Source of the DNA: Gautieria morchelliformis
Taxonomy: Eukaryota > Basidiomycota > Agaricomycetes > Gomphales > Gomphaceae
Direction of reading: 5' to 3'
Assembly: GCA_015179125.1 (NCBI GenBank)
Contig: WHVA01000020.1
Location: forward strand, 372,001 to 436,000
Length of the DNA stretch: 64,000 nucleotides
The notes beneath the pieces are model-generated. The model searched no databases. It was not told the origin of the DNA and saw only the letters and a list, made by a program, of their open reading frames with translations. Positions 42,674 to 54,726 of this stretch are shown here, piece after piece. Position numbers and translations under genes: made by a program. Each line of letters begins with the position of its first letter. Position 1 is the first letter of the stretch.

Positions 42674-44562
42674 TTACTCCACCTTCTTCAACTCATCCCC
42701 ACCGCTCATATGTCTCAGTCCGCTCGAGCTCCTAGTCGCCGGATGCCCTGATCCCGCACCCCTAGGGAGGAAGTCTGGACTGGCCGGTGGCCGAGTAAAT
42801 GACCCCTGTCCAGCCATTGGCGATGGCGGGAACCCACTTTGCCGTGGGTTGGGCGAGGATGGGAACCCATTGGCCCCTGGAAGAGGGGATGGTGGGAAGG
42901 GCGATGTTGCATGTGGCGGTGGCGGCATGGAAGGTGAGCCAGAGCCCACGAGTGGTGAAAAGTTTGCCGAGCTAGGCGGTGGAGGAAGCGGACTGCCTGG
43001 TGCACTGGTGGGGAAGAAGCTCCCCACAGGTGTCACAGCATGCGAGAATGTTGCATTCATGGGAGTGCCAGCATATGAGGTATATGGACTACTGCCTGCA
43101 TTTGGCCGTGAGCGGAGGTCCCCACCACCCCAGCGCTTTTTAACGCCAGTGGCCTCTGCAGCAACGATACCCTGTGTCTTATCCGGACCAGTAACAACCT
43201 CCGTGACTTTGGAACCGACTTTAACAGTCCAGCCAGTGCAGACCCATACACCACCGATAACACCGACGCACCTACGATACGAATAAATTATTACAGGTCA
43301 TCTGCAAGAAGTGTTTCTTCACGTACCGAATCAAAAGCTGTATAAAAGTTGTTGTTCGTTGATGGATGCTTAGCGCGAGAGGCTCAAGGTCGAACTTGAA
43401 AAAAATTCCGGGTGCTCCTTTGTTGTGTTCCATTACACGCTCATAGTGTGTCACGCTGTACTGATGCGTGCGTAGAGGTGCGGAGCGCGGCGCGATGAAC
43501 GTAGTAGGAACGACAGTAAGGTAGTATTGGTAAGCCATTAAGTCTGTTGAGCGCGGTGTTAATCCATTGCAGGTAAGCGAGGACAATTGAGACATACGCT
43601 CATCAGTTACTTCAAAAGAGTAGTCAAGGGGCTGAGTGATGTCCGGGAAATAAGGACCGAAGGAAAACTCAGAGATGACATGGGACATATTCATGACTGC
43701 GTGAATCAATCGCTCTGGATGTAATCAATATGAAAGTAATCGATCGCACCATTATGATCAGTGTGTTCATGACTTGCGTAGCCGTGTCCAAGAGTGGTTA
43801 TGTGAAGATTCGCTAAAAACAAGTCCGAAAGATATACTTGGTGCGATGCAAACCACTCACCGGTGACTTTCTTCACTTCGAGGCTGCCGTATACTCTGCA
43901 TGCAGATCCATCGGGTTCATGTTTGTATGTCGGCCTGAACTGGGGCACAGAGGGTCGCCAGAATGAAAAGAAACCTCGGGAGCGACGCGATTGCGCAACT
44001 GCTTGACGAGCAGAGAGCATGGCGGAGTGCTGTCTACAACGGGCTATTATCTGAGGCCTTGGTTCAAAAACAAAGCTTCAACCTGACCTACTTCAGTTTT
44101 GTAGCCTGGCTAACATCAAAAGAGACCTGTGCATTGCGATTAACACACGGTCCTCGAGCAAAGATGGCCAGTGAACATACCCCGTCTCTGTGGAACCCGT
44201 CACTAAGATGCAGGCGATCTCCCAGAGCATCTCTCAGATCGACACTAATGTCTGCCCACCCGTATGCCTTAGTCAAGCCCGAGGAAACAGCGGTGACACG
44301 TACAGCGACATGGTGTATTTACAACTAAATCCACGTTGACATTCATGAAGCTGTCCCCCTCTTTATCAACACTAAATTCATAGTCTGGCCATCCCCAGAT
44401 GAATTCTGCGATGTCGTTGACCACAAGAAGAAATGACACTATGGCGACGAAGAGTGTCAAAAAACCACCGCTTTGCGTGCGTGTTCGGTATGTCGAAGGA
44501 AGCTTTGGGAATGCGTCGAACTGACGCAAAGAATCCGGGCCTATGGATTCAAGCTGTTCCAT
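42674..44562 (-). CDS. ERV41/ERGIC2-type COPII vesicle protein
   Basis: Nine exons or so can be joined from MEQLESIGPDSLRQFDAFPK at 44562 to the stop at 42674. The first membrane segment is GGFLTLFVAIVSFLLVVNDI. The luminal region has NVDLVVNTPCR, ISVDLRDALGDRLHLSDGFH, CRVYGSLEVKKVTANLHITT-LGHGYA, MNMSHVISEFSFGPYFPDIT, PLDYSFEVTDE and MAYQYYLTVVPT. The second membrane segment (CVGVIGGVWVCTGW) follows FFKFDLEPLALSIHQ. The cytosolic tail is a long Pro/Ser/Gly-rich extension (SPLPPPPSSANFSPL and similar) not typical of yeast Erv41. Erv41 pairs with Erv46 to cycle between ER and Golgi as a retrieval receptor. It lies divergent from the RING gene with 119 bp between starts. Confidence 0.88.
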
Positions 44563-44681
44563 GGTATTCTGGAGGAGTAACTAAAAGTTGACAGACATCC
44601 ACGTCGACAAATTATGGGTTGTGTGACTGTCACGTAACGCCGCCGGCCCATGTAGAAGACCCATCTTCTCTCCCTGCCACC

Positions 44682-45436
44682 ATGCGCCTCAAGAGAAAAC
44701 GCTCCAACTCAATAGTAGATCTTACGTCCAATGCTCCACCGTTACCTCGTCCATTGACAACATGGCCTCTTGGTCCCCGTGCAGATTCCCCGGCCTCATC
44801 CATGTCTTCTGGTAGCCGTGCTGCCAAACGAAACCGACAGAGTGAACGTGTAGTAGACGTTGATGCTCTTCCGGACCCCAGTCAACCAGTTGCTGGCCCT
44901 TCCCGTCTGCCTCGCGAGATTATAGAGATTGAAGATGAGGCCCCCCGTTGGCGAGAGGATGCCTACCATCAGGAATATGATCCCGTTCAAGTGGCGAATT
45001 TCATAAAGACGAAAAACGCTGCTCATGGGAAGAACGCAGTGGCTGGACCGAGCAGTCACTTTGTGCCCACGGATCTTCCGCCAGCTCCATCTCGCATGAC
45101 CCCCGCCACGCCACCGCCTTCCAACCTCCTTTCGTCTCATACATGTCCAATTTGCTTCTCGACAGTCACAAACGCATGCCTCACACCTTGTGGTCACGTT
45201 TTGTGTGGCGCGTGTCTATTCGCAGCCGTGAAGAGCAACATTAAGCGGGCACTCGAAGCGACAACATCTACGGGCGGTGACAGGACGCCTGCAAGGTGCG
45301 TTATTGATGTTGATGTTTGCACAAGCGAAACTGATTTTGTAATAGATGTCCAGTGTGCCGAGCTGTGCTGAAAGATTGGGATGGCAAGGGCAGAGGCATC
45401 ATACCCCTCAAGATTCGGACTGTAGTGGCATTATAA
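44682..45436 (+). CDS. RING-finger protein with SUMO-interaction-like motifs, candidate STUbL
   Basis: Two exons (44682-45295, 45346-45436) join in phase to 234 residues. The start sits in an ideal ccaccATG context. The C-terminal RING is C3HC4: CPICFSTVTNACLTPCGHVL-CGACL, then after a 45-residue loop ARCPVCRAVLKDWDG, followed by GIIPLKIRTV. The N-terminal half is basic then Pro/Ser-rich and has three hydrophobic-acidic cores that look like SUMO-interaction motifs: SIVDLT, RVVDVD and EIIEIEDE. This layout (N-terminal SIM series, C-terminal RING) is that of SUMO-targeted ubiquitin ligases such as Slx8/Rfp and RNF4. Family membership as RING-HC is sure; the STUbL role is inferred. Confidence 0.85.
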
Positions 45437-45680
45437 ATTATAATAATTCTAGGCGTTTGAGTAGTCAAGCTTCAAGCGAGAATGTTATTGTTATTGTACC
45501 TTTTCAAAAGCACACCTGTCTGATGAGTGAGAAAAAACATGCTCTCTATCCATGTGCGACAAGTAATCGACACTTATGTAATTAGTGATGCTCCAACGTC
45601 TCTTTCCCTCTAGCCAAGCTACGCTGTAGATGTCATCCCTTTAATATCCTTAGTGTCTCTCTCCTGTCCAATCTTCTAGG

Positions 45681-47265
45681 ATGAGCGGTCCATCGGCTCG
45701 CCAAGATGGTGACTTATTGTACTTGACGGACGCTGCCTATTTTGCCCTACTCGATCACGAGGCGTCAGGGCAAAGGCTACCATCCAAGAAGAATCGGCCG
45801 GACGGATTGTTTTTAGAACGCTTGGAAAGCTTCATTGAGGGCCAACAGAAGGACGTGGAAGCGTTTGCGAATCGGGAACAACGTCCTCTCGATGAAGTAA
45901 CTATCACTGCCTAGCATTTGAATGCAGTCTTGCTGATCAGAGAAAAGATACGGAAGCTTGTTGCCATCCCGCATGCGAGATACCTTTTCTCTCTCGATAC
46001 AAGCCTTCCACAGCCCGACGACAGCCCACAAGGTGATTGTACAGCATGTCCGTTCGGTAATTTCTCATGCTCTTCAAGTATCGAACACCAGCCACATTCC
46101 TTCCGTACGAAGCACCTTAGCGCGAATGAGCAGCACACTTCAAATGCTTCATAGTGCTTCAGGGATCGATTCTCTCCTCCTTGCTGTATCTCCGCATCCA
46201 ATGCCTCCCCCTACTACCTCCTCAGCTACTGTTAACACCGATTCTGAGACCCATCAGAACTCCGCCGTGCCGCCTGAACCTTATGAAGCAAGCTGGATAG
46301 GTGGCACGGACCTCGGAAAAGAGTTCTGGACGGGCTTGAAAGGTGGTGGCGTGAACGGCGCGAGAGCATTCCGCGTGAAATGCCAGATGCGACGCGAGGC
46401 TGAAATATGCTCGCCGGACCTAGACACCCCAACCCCGATGGCTTCCTCGAACCCCGTACGTCCCAATCTTGCCCGAACCTCTGATCCAGACAGGCTCCCA
46501 ATTAGGAGTAGCGACGTGAAGACTGAATTGAATGCGGCTGTAAGGCATGCGTTGAGGTATGTCAGATTATCGTTTGCTACGAAACTGTCTGAACTACAAA
46601 CCCACAATAAACTGCCAACGTGGTCCAGGTCGGCCAGTGGTAACCCGTCAGCAGAAATGCGTTGGACAAAGCCTGCTTCGTTAGAAGAGCTATATAATGT
46701 TCGATTGGTTGGCTGGCCTCCCGATGTTAAAATGCGTAATCCGTCAAACAACACCTCAAGAATCAATCGTCTATTGCTAGATCTGATACGAAACGGAAAT
46801 ATGAAGTTTGTCCAGAGGGGAAGCCTAGAGTGGATTGTTGTTACATCTGCGACAGTCCAGCAGGAGCCGATCCTCGATGACAGCGCAGTCCTTCCAACTA
46901 TAAGCTCTGTCGCGCCTGCTGGTGAAAATCCCCCAATTGCCCCGTCACACGCTCCAGCAGTTGATTCGTTGCAGTTTCCCACTCTTCCAGTCAACCCTAT
47001 GGGGACAGCGGAAGGATCCTCACAATCACCATCCCACGTCCCCGATCGCCTCTGTTATCCAAGCTCGCTCCACCCTCCAGGACCCACTGGAGATGGCACT
47101 GATGTTTCGACTTCCATTCCTCGGCCGACTTTGGAAACATCTGCTGCTGTGGCAGGTAGTATGGCACCGAAAAGGCCCGTCGAGGACAATTATTCGGAGC
47201 GGGAGACGCAGGAAGCACGAGAAGCGAAACGAGTGAAGCTCGATTCTGCACTCCCAGCGGGATAA
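45681..47265 (+). CDS. Orphan protein, function unknown; one splice junction unresolved
   Basis: Exon 1 starts MSGPSARQDGDLLYLTDAAY with FLERLESFIEGQQKD. A second exon reads LLIREKIRKLVAIPHARYLF, then a 46-nt intron (gtgatt...cttcaag) leads to VSNTSHIPSVRSTLARMSST and a long last exon with YEASWIGGTDLGKEFWTGLK, ASLEELYNVRLVGWPPDVKM, INRLLLDLIRNGNMKFVQ and a Pro/Ser-rich tail ending near KRVKLDSALPAG. The first junction has several candidate introns. A donor after QQKD with the cctag acceptor, or a gtcctc donor with the atgcag acceptor, both keep frame. I do not recognise the family; it could be a transcription-associated protein. Confidence 0.65.
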
Positions 47266-47594
47266 GTAGCTGAAAAGGTTCAGTATGACAGCTGGACGAC
47301 GTCTGTGGTGGCGCGGAATCGAATTTGTGACTCCCAAGGATACCTACAATACACTTCACGCTCCAATCAAGCAGAGTTGTGCAGGATAGTATGGCTACGC
47401 CATTGGCATCTTGCTCTGGTTTATGTACCACAGATTGTTCTTTCCTGTGTAGTAACAGGGTTCACAAGAATAGAACAAATATGGAATAACTGTTTCAGGT
47501 AAAATAATAATAGGTGCCCTTGGGCTACTAGGTACTATGACTTGTGACAAAAGGTTTTCCACTGGCTTGTGTGTACGTTATTGTAATTGTGGGT
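47266..47594. other. Convergent 3' spacer, nothing identified
   Basis: 329 bp between two gene ends. Includes an A/T-rich stretch (ggtaaaataataatagg near 47500). No gene or repeat supported. Confidence 0.4.
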
Positions 47595-49221
47595 CTAAAT
47601 GACTAGAGTATCGGTTACATGACGTAGAACGCCCTGGCCACGTTTGTGCGCCTCGATCCTTCCTACGTCTTTGCATATTATCACAGGATGCGAATTAAAC
47701 ACACCATCTATCAGCGCCAAATGCTTATGCATCTGTGACAAGGAGTTTAGGGATACCACTAGGGAGCGCTGCTTCGATGTTAGAGAAGGCTGGTTACTAG
47801 GAACGGACATCATCCCCCCTGGCAGGTTCAAGTTGGTAGGGACGCAGGTTTGTGCGCTGTCCGCAAAAGCGACGACATTATCGGTGCCTTTCTTGAGGAT
47901 ATGGGTACAGTTTAAGAGAGCCGGCGCACTGGCTCTTCTAGCCCCTCTTCTTTCGAGGTCGCGGATCCTCGCCCCAGAAGCTCGTGTGTCCAGGAATAAT
48001 CGTACGATCGCATAGACCATCAGCGGCAAGAAAAGTATCGGAGAAAATATCCAGATCAACTACAATTTCAAGACAGGGATGGAATGGATATCGAAGCATA
48101 CAATCAATGAAATTTGCACGTACGAATTTCAGAGGGTCTAATGGAAAGAGGGGCTGTACTTTCAAAGACAGGACGAGAGCCTTGTAGAAGGATTGTGGGC
48201 AAGGGGGTTGTGGAGGAGTCACTGTGGGAGACAAGGTTTTGATTATCGGTTGATACTTTTCGTCGAGATCTCTGAGCTTTCTTTTAGCATATTGCAAAAG
48301 AAAGAGTATCAGACCAGCACACATTGTTACAGCATTCTGGGTCACAAACGGGTCTTCAAGCTCGATAGCACTTGTTAGATATGGAACTAGAACATCATTG
48401 ACCCTGTGAAATTTTTAGAACAAAATAAAACATGAAAAAGTATGTGACGACTTACGCATTGGCATATATATGAATATGAGGGAAGAGAGAAAGTGCTTTG
48501 AAGAAGATACTGCCTGGAACTTGGTTAACGACAATGACGTTATCCAACGAGATGAATGTACCCTTGTCAGCCATAACTTCCAAGATGGGTCGCTGAGATG
48601 AAGACCATCGGTCTGTGAGGGATAACTGTTCGCCCGATCTAGAAAGAAGCCTTGGGCCTAATACGTTGATCCAGGAAGAGAGCACTCCAGGGTATCTTGG
48701 TGAACCAATATGAGGTGTAGATATCGCGATAAAATTATAGGGCTCGACATCTTCAAAGAAGCCACGAGAATGAAATACGCTGTTCGCGGGAGAGAGAGTT
48801 AGTCTGCTTGCATTTATGCAGGCAATATTTCATGGCTTACCCAATCAGAAAACGAGCAATCAGGCCCCCAAGGCTGTAGCCGATTACCGAAAAGCGAGTG
48901 ACTTTGCGTCTGCCATTCGCTTGTATATTCATTATGTGCGCTTCAACCTAAACAGAGAACATTAGATGCATGGTTTCGCATAAGACAGTGGCAAACCTCA
49001 TCTGCGATCCTTTCAGCACACCAATCAATACCGTCGTACGTCCGATTTTCTCCATTGCTCCTAGTTACAAGGATGTCCACGTCCATATCCGAGGCTAAAT
49101 GTTCGCCTGTGCTTGACGCTGGATATTTGGCTTTGATGAACCGAGTGAGCTCAGATAAAGTGTCTGGGCTACCCCACAGCCCATGTATGCATACCAGAAG
49201 GTGGATGTTCTGGGCCATCAT
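47595..49221 (-). CDS. ROG1-like lipase/serine esterase (DUF676 family)
   Basis: Five or so exons. MMAQNIHLLVCIHGLWGSPD gives the oxyanion-loop HGLWG. A gtttgc intron leads to VEAHIMNIQANGRRKVTRFS-VIGYSLGGLIARFL, whose GYSLGG is the nucleophile elbow. After another intron come VFHSRGFFEDVEPYNFIAIS-TPHIGSPRYP, then NVIVVNQVPGSIFFKALSLF, VNDVLVPYLTSAIELEDPFV (with the catalytic Asp region), and a C-terminal hydrophobic helix LIWIFSPILFLPLMVYAIVR. The ending NSHPVIICKDVGRIEAHKRG-QGVLRH carries the His of the triad (NSH). This is the fungal/plant DUF676 lipase family, membrane-associated, acting on acyl lipids of unknown identity. The start at 49221 or 49218 is fixed by the conserved HGLWG. Confidence 0.85.
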
Positions 49222-49730
49222 GTTGTCTACGATGGTGGCGGGATTCCAAGTTGGCCTCCTGTATGTAAAGCAGTCAACAACATTGCAGAGTCTATTTATT
49301 GAGACTCACGACAGGGTGTAATCAAAGGCTCTGACCTCGCAGTAGTTCGCGCAATGGCAGTTGGCCGATCGCAGCAGCGTGACAGTTGGACACGTCTATC
49401 AGCCACTATTTAAAGGAGACTTCAATCTGTTCACTATAGTCTCTGATATAATGGAGATGGACAGCTCTGATATGAGCACGCAAAGTCAACCCAGCCGTCA
49501 GAGAGAGTCGAGACTTGAGAATTGATTTCTAACAGAGCCTCGGGTCCAGAGGCTACATAGCCTAAGTATCTGCATAGCTTGAAAGATCAAACTAGTCCTA
49601 AGGCAGTCGTCATTTTATGCAGTTGAATGACAGTAAATCAAATACCCCGCACATTTTCAATTCACCTTCCAAGTTAGGTCAGAGCTTTCATCTGACACTC
49701 ACGGTTACGTAATCTTTGAAACTTGCTTCT
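49222..49730. promoter_or_regulatory. Divergent promoter region of the lipase and ACL4 genes
   Basis: 509 bp without a coherent frame. A tttaaagg-like stretch and CT-rich runs lie near 49410-49440. No specific site can be assigned. Confidence 0.35.
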
Positions 49731-51098
49731 ATGGGCCGGACGAAAACCAAAAAAAAGTTACGCGCGACCACAGCGAAGGTAGAGCCATCGAGCTCTGTAG
49801 CGACAAAGCCGCCTCCCTCCATTCCATCATTACTAGAAAAGGCTCAAACCTTACTCACGCAATGCAACTACGAACTCGCCCACAAATTTTTGGTTCGTGT
49901 GCTCGACCATGAACCCAGCCATGTCAGTGCTAGAGAACTTCTCGGCGAGGTACAACTCGAGATGGGTGAACTTGACGCAGCGAAGCAGGTGGATTACCTT
50001 CCGAGATCCAGCTCTGGTCATGGGTATACTGAACGCCCCACAGACATTTGAATCGCTCCTCCCGCCCTCGCCTTACGCGTCGACTCCTCCCTCCTCCTCT
50101 GCGCATCTTAATCTTGCCCAGTTAAGCCAAGATCCACATGGAGCCCTTCGCCATTACCAGGCCGCGGTAGATATCTTGTTACCACAACTCAAGGGCAAAA
50201 AACGTGCTTTGGGAGAGGAAAGCTCCGATGCAGAAGATGAAGTTGGAGCAAAGGCCGTTAGCGCATTGGCTGCCATGGTAGAAATTTGGATGTCAGATCT
50301 TTGGTGCGCTTTCTTATATCTCACTTACGAACCGTCCACGGCTCACAGGCTTTTCATCTTTTTTTATCCTTAGCTTTGAGGACGAAGCAGAAACCAAGTG
50401 TGAAAACCTGGCAACACTGGCTCTCCAGACGGATCCTACCAGCTGCGAAGCTCTCCAGACCCTCGCCTCTGTGCGTATGTCTCAAAAAAGGCCCGAGGAG
50501 GCCCAACAATATGCGGAACGCGCTTGGGAACGGTGGAAGGATCTTGATCCTGGTGTGCACGTCATTGATTCGATATAGGGCATTGTGCTGAAGTCTAATT
50601 CTTATGCAGACTCACCCGCAGTGCCTCCGCTTCCCCTTCGCTTATCTCTGGCACGGCTGTTTTTGGAGTTGTCCCTCTATTTAAATGCGCTGACAATCCT
50701 ATCGGCTGTACTCGCGACAGATGACCAAGAAGTCGAGGGCTGGTATCTTGAGGGCTGGTGTTTCTTCCTCATGGCGGAACAGGCCCGCGAGACCAAGGTT
50801 AATGTTGGGGGATTAACATGGGAGGAGCTCTCACGGGATTCCCGGGATTGTGTAGAGACTTGTCAAACGGTAAGTGACTAATTCTCTGCAGACGGATATA
50901 CAACTCACGCTTGGACTCGTAAAGTTGCATAAAGCACAAGAACACCCTGATGAGCAGATTTTACAACACGCGCAGGAGATTATCGCAGAACTAGCTGCAG
51001 CTGGTGTGGAGCCAAGCCTGGAAGATGACCTCGTACAGGATGCCGATGGCGATGATGACGCATGGGTGGACGACGACGGCGATGTAGATATGGAATGA
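49731..51098 (+). CDS. ACL4-like TPR chaperone of ribosomal protein uL4 (RPL4)
   Basis: Five exons join in phase from MGRTKTKKKLRATTAK (49731) to the stop at 51098. TPR helices are visible: LLEKAQTLLTQCNYELAHKF, VLDHEPSHVSARELLGEVQL, HGALRHYQAAVDILLPQL, CENLATLALQTDPTSCEALQ, SVRMSQKRPEEAQQYAERAW, LYLNALTILSAVLATDDQEV and EGWYLEGWCFF. The protein ends in an acidic tail (DADGDDDAWVDDDGDVDME), as expected for a chaperone of a very basic ribosomal protein. In yeast Acl4 binds nascent Rpl4 and escorts it to the nucleus. The final intron (gtaagt to cgtaaag, about 54 nt) was chosen because it links CVETCQT directly to LHKAQEHPDEQIL. The next gene converges with 84 bp between stops. Confidence 0.9.
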
Positions 51099-51182
51099 TC
51101 ATTGTTGTGTACACTATTATGGAAGAACAGGTACGCTAATTGGATATACCGATATAAGGGTGTCTGGATTCCACGGACATGC

Positions 51183-52468
51183 CTAACTCTCTCTCTTCAC
51201 TTGACCGCAAAATCGGCATGACCAAAATTCATGTGGCATGCCTTGCTCACCGCACGACAGGCAAATCCACCCAGTGGCAGGATCAGCCGGCCGTGAAGCG
51301 AGGCAAGCAGAGCATTGTAGAGCAAGCGCGGGGTTCAGCAGCGTGCACATAGGGCAGGACCAGTCGTTGCTGAAATGAGGCTGGATGGGAAGCTTAGACC
51401 TTGTTTCTGTTTTGATAGCAGATGAAGGTCTGGACGACCTTGATACAGTGGGAGGTCCCGCCGTGATGTTACGGTTCCTCTGAACTCGCTCCGTCGCGTC
51501 TACATCCGCTAATTTAGATGGTCCATCAATGATGATAGTCTCTGGTGATGCCTCGCGTAATGCATCGACGCCGATTCGGTCGATCACGCTATCCTGCATC
51601 GCCCGCTGCGCCTCGATCTCTGCGTTAATGCCATGCCCGGCACCGCAGGATTTCTCATCTCTTGCTCTCCTTTCCGCAGCCTACACGATACACCCCACTT
51701 TGAGCGCGGAGAATGCAGCTGGGGAGTATGACAAAACATTTACCTCTGCAGCCAGCTCTCTTGGCGATTTGCTTCGCCCCGTTGTGCGACCTCCAAGCCT
51801 TCCACCACTACCTAGCACGGAAGCCGTCTTTCGCCTCCGTTCTGCAGCTTGGAGTGCCTTGATCTTTGCAAGATGGGGGGGCAGGTCGTGACTCACGCCA
51901 GCGCCGAGCCGCGCCCCCTCGGAGTGAAAGCCTTCACCGGCATAGCCGGAGCGCTTGAGATCGTCGTATTCCTGCTCTAACTCTGAAAGAAGTGCGTAAA
52001 ACTTGGAATCGTGTGGTCCGTGAACATTGTGACTGAGCTGGAATATTTGTCAAAAGAGTACCTAACGGGAATCCAGTGAAGTACCTCGTGAAGCATAACA
52101 AGGACAAGCTGTTCGTCATCGTAGAAGGTATCCGGTGCCCATGGTGGACGAAGACGGAGGAGGATCTTCTGTCCCATGTTAACATCTACCAGAACGACTC
52201 ACTGTAAATGGAGGGCTTTCGCAGCACAAAGCTATACATACTCAACCCTGTTGGAAGGTAGCAAGTGAGGGACGGTAGTCTGGAACATAAACGCACACGA
52301 ACCCATCAAACTCTCGTTCTCAGGAAAGAACTCAGCCAGGACAGGTAGCCTCCAGGCATGTTTTCGCATGATGGGTTTCACAAGGCTTGCGATCCGCTGG
52401 AGGAGTGGTAGTGCTTCATGCTCCTTAGGCCGTCCCTTCAAATGGGTGAAAGATTCAACGAGAGCCAT
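51183..52468 (-). CDS. WSS1-type DNA-protein crosslink protease (WLM domain)
   Basis: Five exons including a 6-nt one (about 52468-52303, 52247-52242, 52185-52085, 52037-51744, 51680-51183) give 354 residues in phase. The WLM domain begins ALVESFTHLKGRPKEHEALP-LLQ and continues VLAEFFPENESLMGLNVNMG-QKILLRLRPPWAPDTFY. The metalloprotease site is LHELSHNVHGPHDSKFY, created by splicing across an intron inside the HExxH motif. RSGYAGEGFHSEGARLGAGV follows. The C-terminus has two RanBP2-type zinc fingers (WSCPMCTLLNPALALQCSAC and WICLSCGEQGMPHEFWSCRF-C). Wss1/SPRTN proteases remove DNA-protein crosslinks and bind SUMO, Cdc48 and DNA. Confidence 0.92.
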
Positions 52469-53060
52469 GCCCTATGTGCAAGAGGAAGTTTTGTAAGCAA
52501 GGAGCTAAGAATCAAGAACGATGACGAAGGGAACACGCCTTATAAGCCCAGCTGTGTGACGGTGACATCTAGGTCGCGCCATGTCACGCGACGCGTCAGC
52601 CAGAGACGTCACCCCATGAACTTGACAGACATTCATGATAACAATTATCCGCTGAACGATAATATTATCAATCGAACAATTTTCGTTTTATGCCCTTGAT
52701 GAGGATTGAGTTTCGTGCTCCTTTTTCTTCCAGGTTACTGTAGAAGTGCTGTGCTAAGCAATCGTGACATGAACATGAGCCTACAGTAAACTTTGCTGAA
52801 GGTTGTCCCAGACCTTTGCAGTGGGGGCAGCATATGCGTAGTGCTACGCAAGGCTGGCTACCCATCGTGTGACATTGGCAAGTGTGCCCGGGACAGAAGA
52901 GCTTACATGATAAAATGGCCAGTGCTGTCGACTTGAACTGGCACGAGCTCTCAGAGTCCTTTGAGGACTGTCTTAGCTGCAGCGAGGGAAGTGTGTCGCG
53001 TGAAATCGATCTCCTAACCCCGATTGATTCTCCGCGCAAGCCTTGATCTGGAACTCTACC
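52469..53060. other. Divergent spacer of WSS1 and SVF1 with a Cys-rich minus-strand frame
   Basis: Contains gtgacggtgacatc and catgtcacgcgac near 52560-52590, loosely like the CACGTG boxes seen at other divergent promoters here but without an exact core. A minus-strand frame at 53039-52668 encodes 123 residues with many cysteines (CKLFCPGHTCQCHTMGSQPC, CCPHCKGLG, CSCHDC). The cysteine spacing looks non-random, yet no family is recognised and no introns extend it. It could be a small gene or chance. Confidence 0.4.
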
Positions 53061-54528
53061 ATGTTCTCCTCAATATTTTCGTGAGTCTCACCGTATGTCT
53101 CTTCGTATCATTCCCGCCATGTGTCCGTGACATAGTATTTCTAGTTCGGCGCCAGACGCACCAACCTTCCACCCTGTAACTTCGGCCTACCCCCCCAACC
53201 AAGTCTTCGGCGAGCTCGAACCGAAAGACACGGAATGGGCATGTTCAGGAGGCTTTGTGACCGAAACTCAGATCTGGTACAACGTCCTTGAGGATGGCAC
53301 ATTCGTTATGTGCCAGGTCATTTACTCATCCACGGGGTATGTTCCCTCCTATGTTCTCATGTTGAGACTAGGGGTTGATGCTGTTTCGCCTCGAGGGTCT
53401 GGTATCCAACTGTCCAGTTCACCTATAAAATGTATAACCCCAACACGAAGGAGAAGGTGTGGCGTTCGGTCAATGTGTCCAATTTCGTAACACCTCCAGC
53501 GCCCTCTGGGGGTGTCACATATGACAAGCGTTCTTCGCGAGCGGACGAGTTTACCATCATACACAAGTCTAGAAATCAGACAGACGGCGCTGCAGAGTGT
53601 TACACGATTAATGCCAACCTCTCGAAGGATATTCAGATCGCATTGGTTGTATCACGCCCCGACTCAGCCCCAGGGTTCAAATTTGGCAAAGGCCCGAAGG
53701 GAGGGTTTTCAGACTTTGGTACTGATCCAGATAACAGAGAAGGCTATGTTGTGCATCGGTTCTGGCCTCGAACTGTTGCATCAGGTCACATCATTCACAA
53801 AGGCAAGGCCATCACGGCACACGGCCCTGGGATGTTCGTCCATGCCATTCAAGGCATGCGTCCTAACCTCGTGGCTTCGCGGTGGAATTTTGCCAATTTC
53901 CAAAGTGATGAGTACGGAGGTGTCTCAGCTATCCAGATGGAGTTCACTACTCTGGATCAATTCGGTCGCAAGGGCGCTGGTTCAGGAGGTGTCAAAGTGA
54001 ACGTTGGTTCCCTGGTTGTTGGAGGGAAGTTGGTCACCGTGACCGGCGAGACTGCGTGGCCGGATGAGCCGTTGTCAGAACATGCATCGATCAGATCGCG
54101 AGCGACACATCTCGATACTCAAGTAGATTCGGACACGATGTACAGTCCTCCCAGCTGTCTCGTATTCGAGTGGGCAGGTCCGAGTGTAGCCCCGGGTCTA
54201 CAGGGTAACATATCGGCCAAACTGGACGTTAATGTAGGGAACCCACATTCTCCGAAGGGCCTCATAGAAAAAGTGGACGTGCTTGCGGAGATTCCGAAGG
54301 TGATAAAGGCAGTCGTTAACTACGTTGCAGGAACCAAGCCATATATTTACCAGGTGGGTTTTTCTTGGCTACGCCAGATGGAAGCTTATAAACCATTTCC
54401 AGTGGTTGAATACAACCACACTAGTTGTGACCTGCCCAGCCTCATTCCTTCCTGGGGGTGGCGGCAATGACCTCACGACAGTTTCTGTTGAAGGCAGTTT
54501 CTACAACGAAGCCACGTTTATCTCGTAG
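53061..54528 (+). CDS. SVF1 survival factor (lipocalin-like)
   Basis: Four exons (53061-53080, 53145-53336, 53396-54353, 54403-54528) join in phase to 431 residues. The first coding exon has only 20 nt. Signatures are MFSSIFSSAPDAPTFHPVTS, FGELEPKDTEWACSGGFVTE-TQIWY, CQVIYSSTGVWYPTVQFTYK, DGAAECYTINANLSKDIQIA, REGYVVHRFWPR, GPGMFVHAIQGMRPNLVASR-WNFANFQS and the C-terminal WLNTTTLVVTCPASFLPGGG. Yeast Svf1 is a two-lipocalin-fold protein needed for survival of oxidative stress and diauxic shift and implicated in sphingolipid/ceramide transport between ER and Golgi. The N-terminal amphipathic MFSSIF segment fits a membrane-binding helix. Confidence 0.94.
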
Positions 54529-54726
54529 GCTCCGCCCCAAGAAAGTAATGTAGATAAATCTCTGAACCTACTTAGTACTTCTGTAAATCCTTGATCGGCG
54601 TCAGACTAATACAACCCATGACTCGGCTTGGGGAGGTAACCGAGCACACGGGTCCGTCTCTGAGTTTGAAGTCTAGACTAAACGCCAAATATATATACCT
54701 TCTGCAGAGAGCCATGATCGTGCGCG

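Noticed and set aside
45900..45945. Stop-codon readthrough in the orphan gene at 45681-47265
   Set aside because: The frame does continue past an in-frame TAG, but several ordinary introns of 45-63 nt remove the stop, which is simpler.
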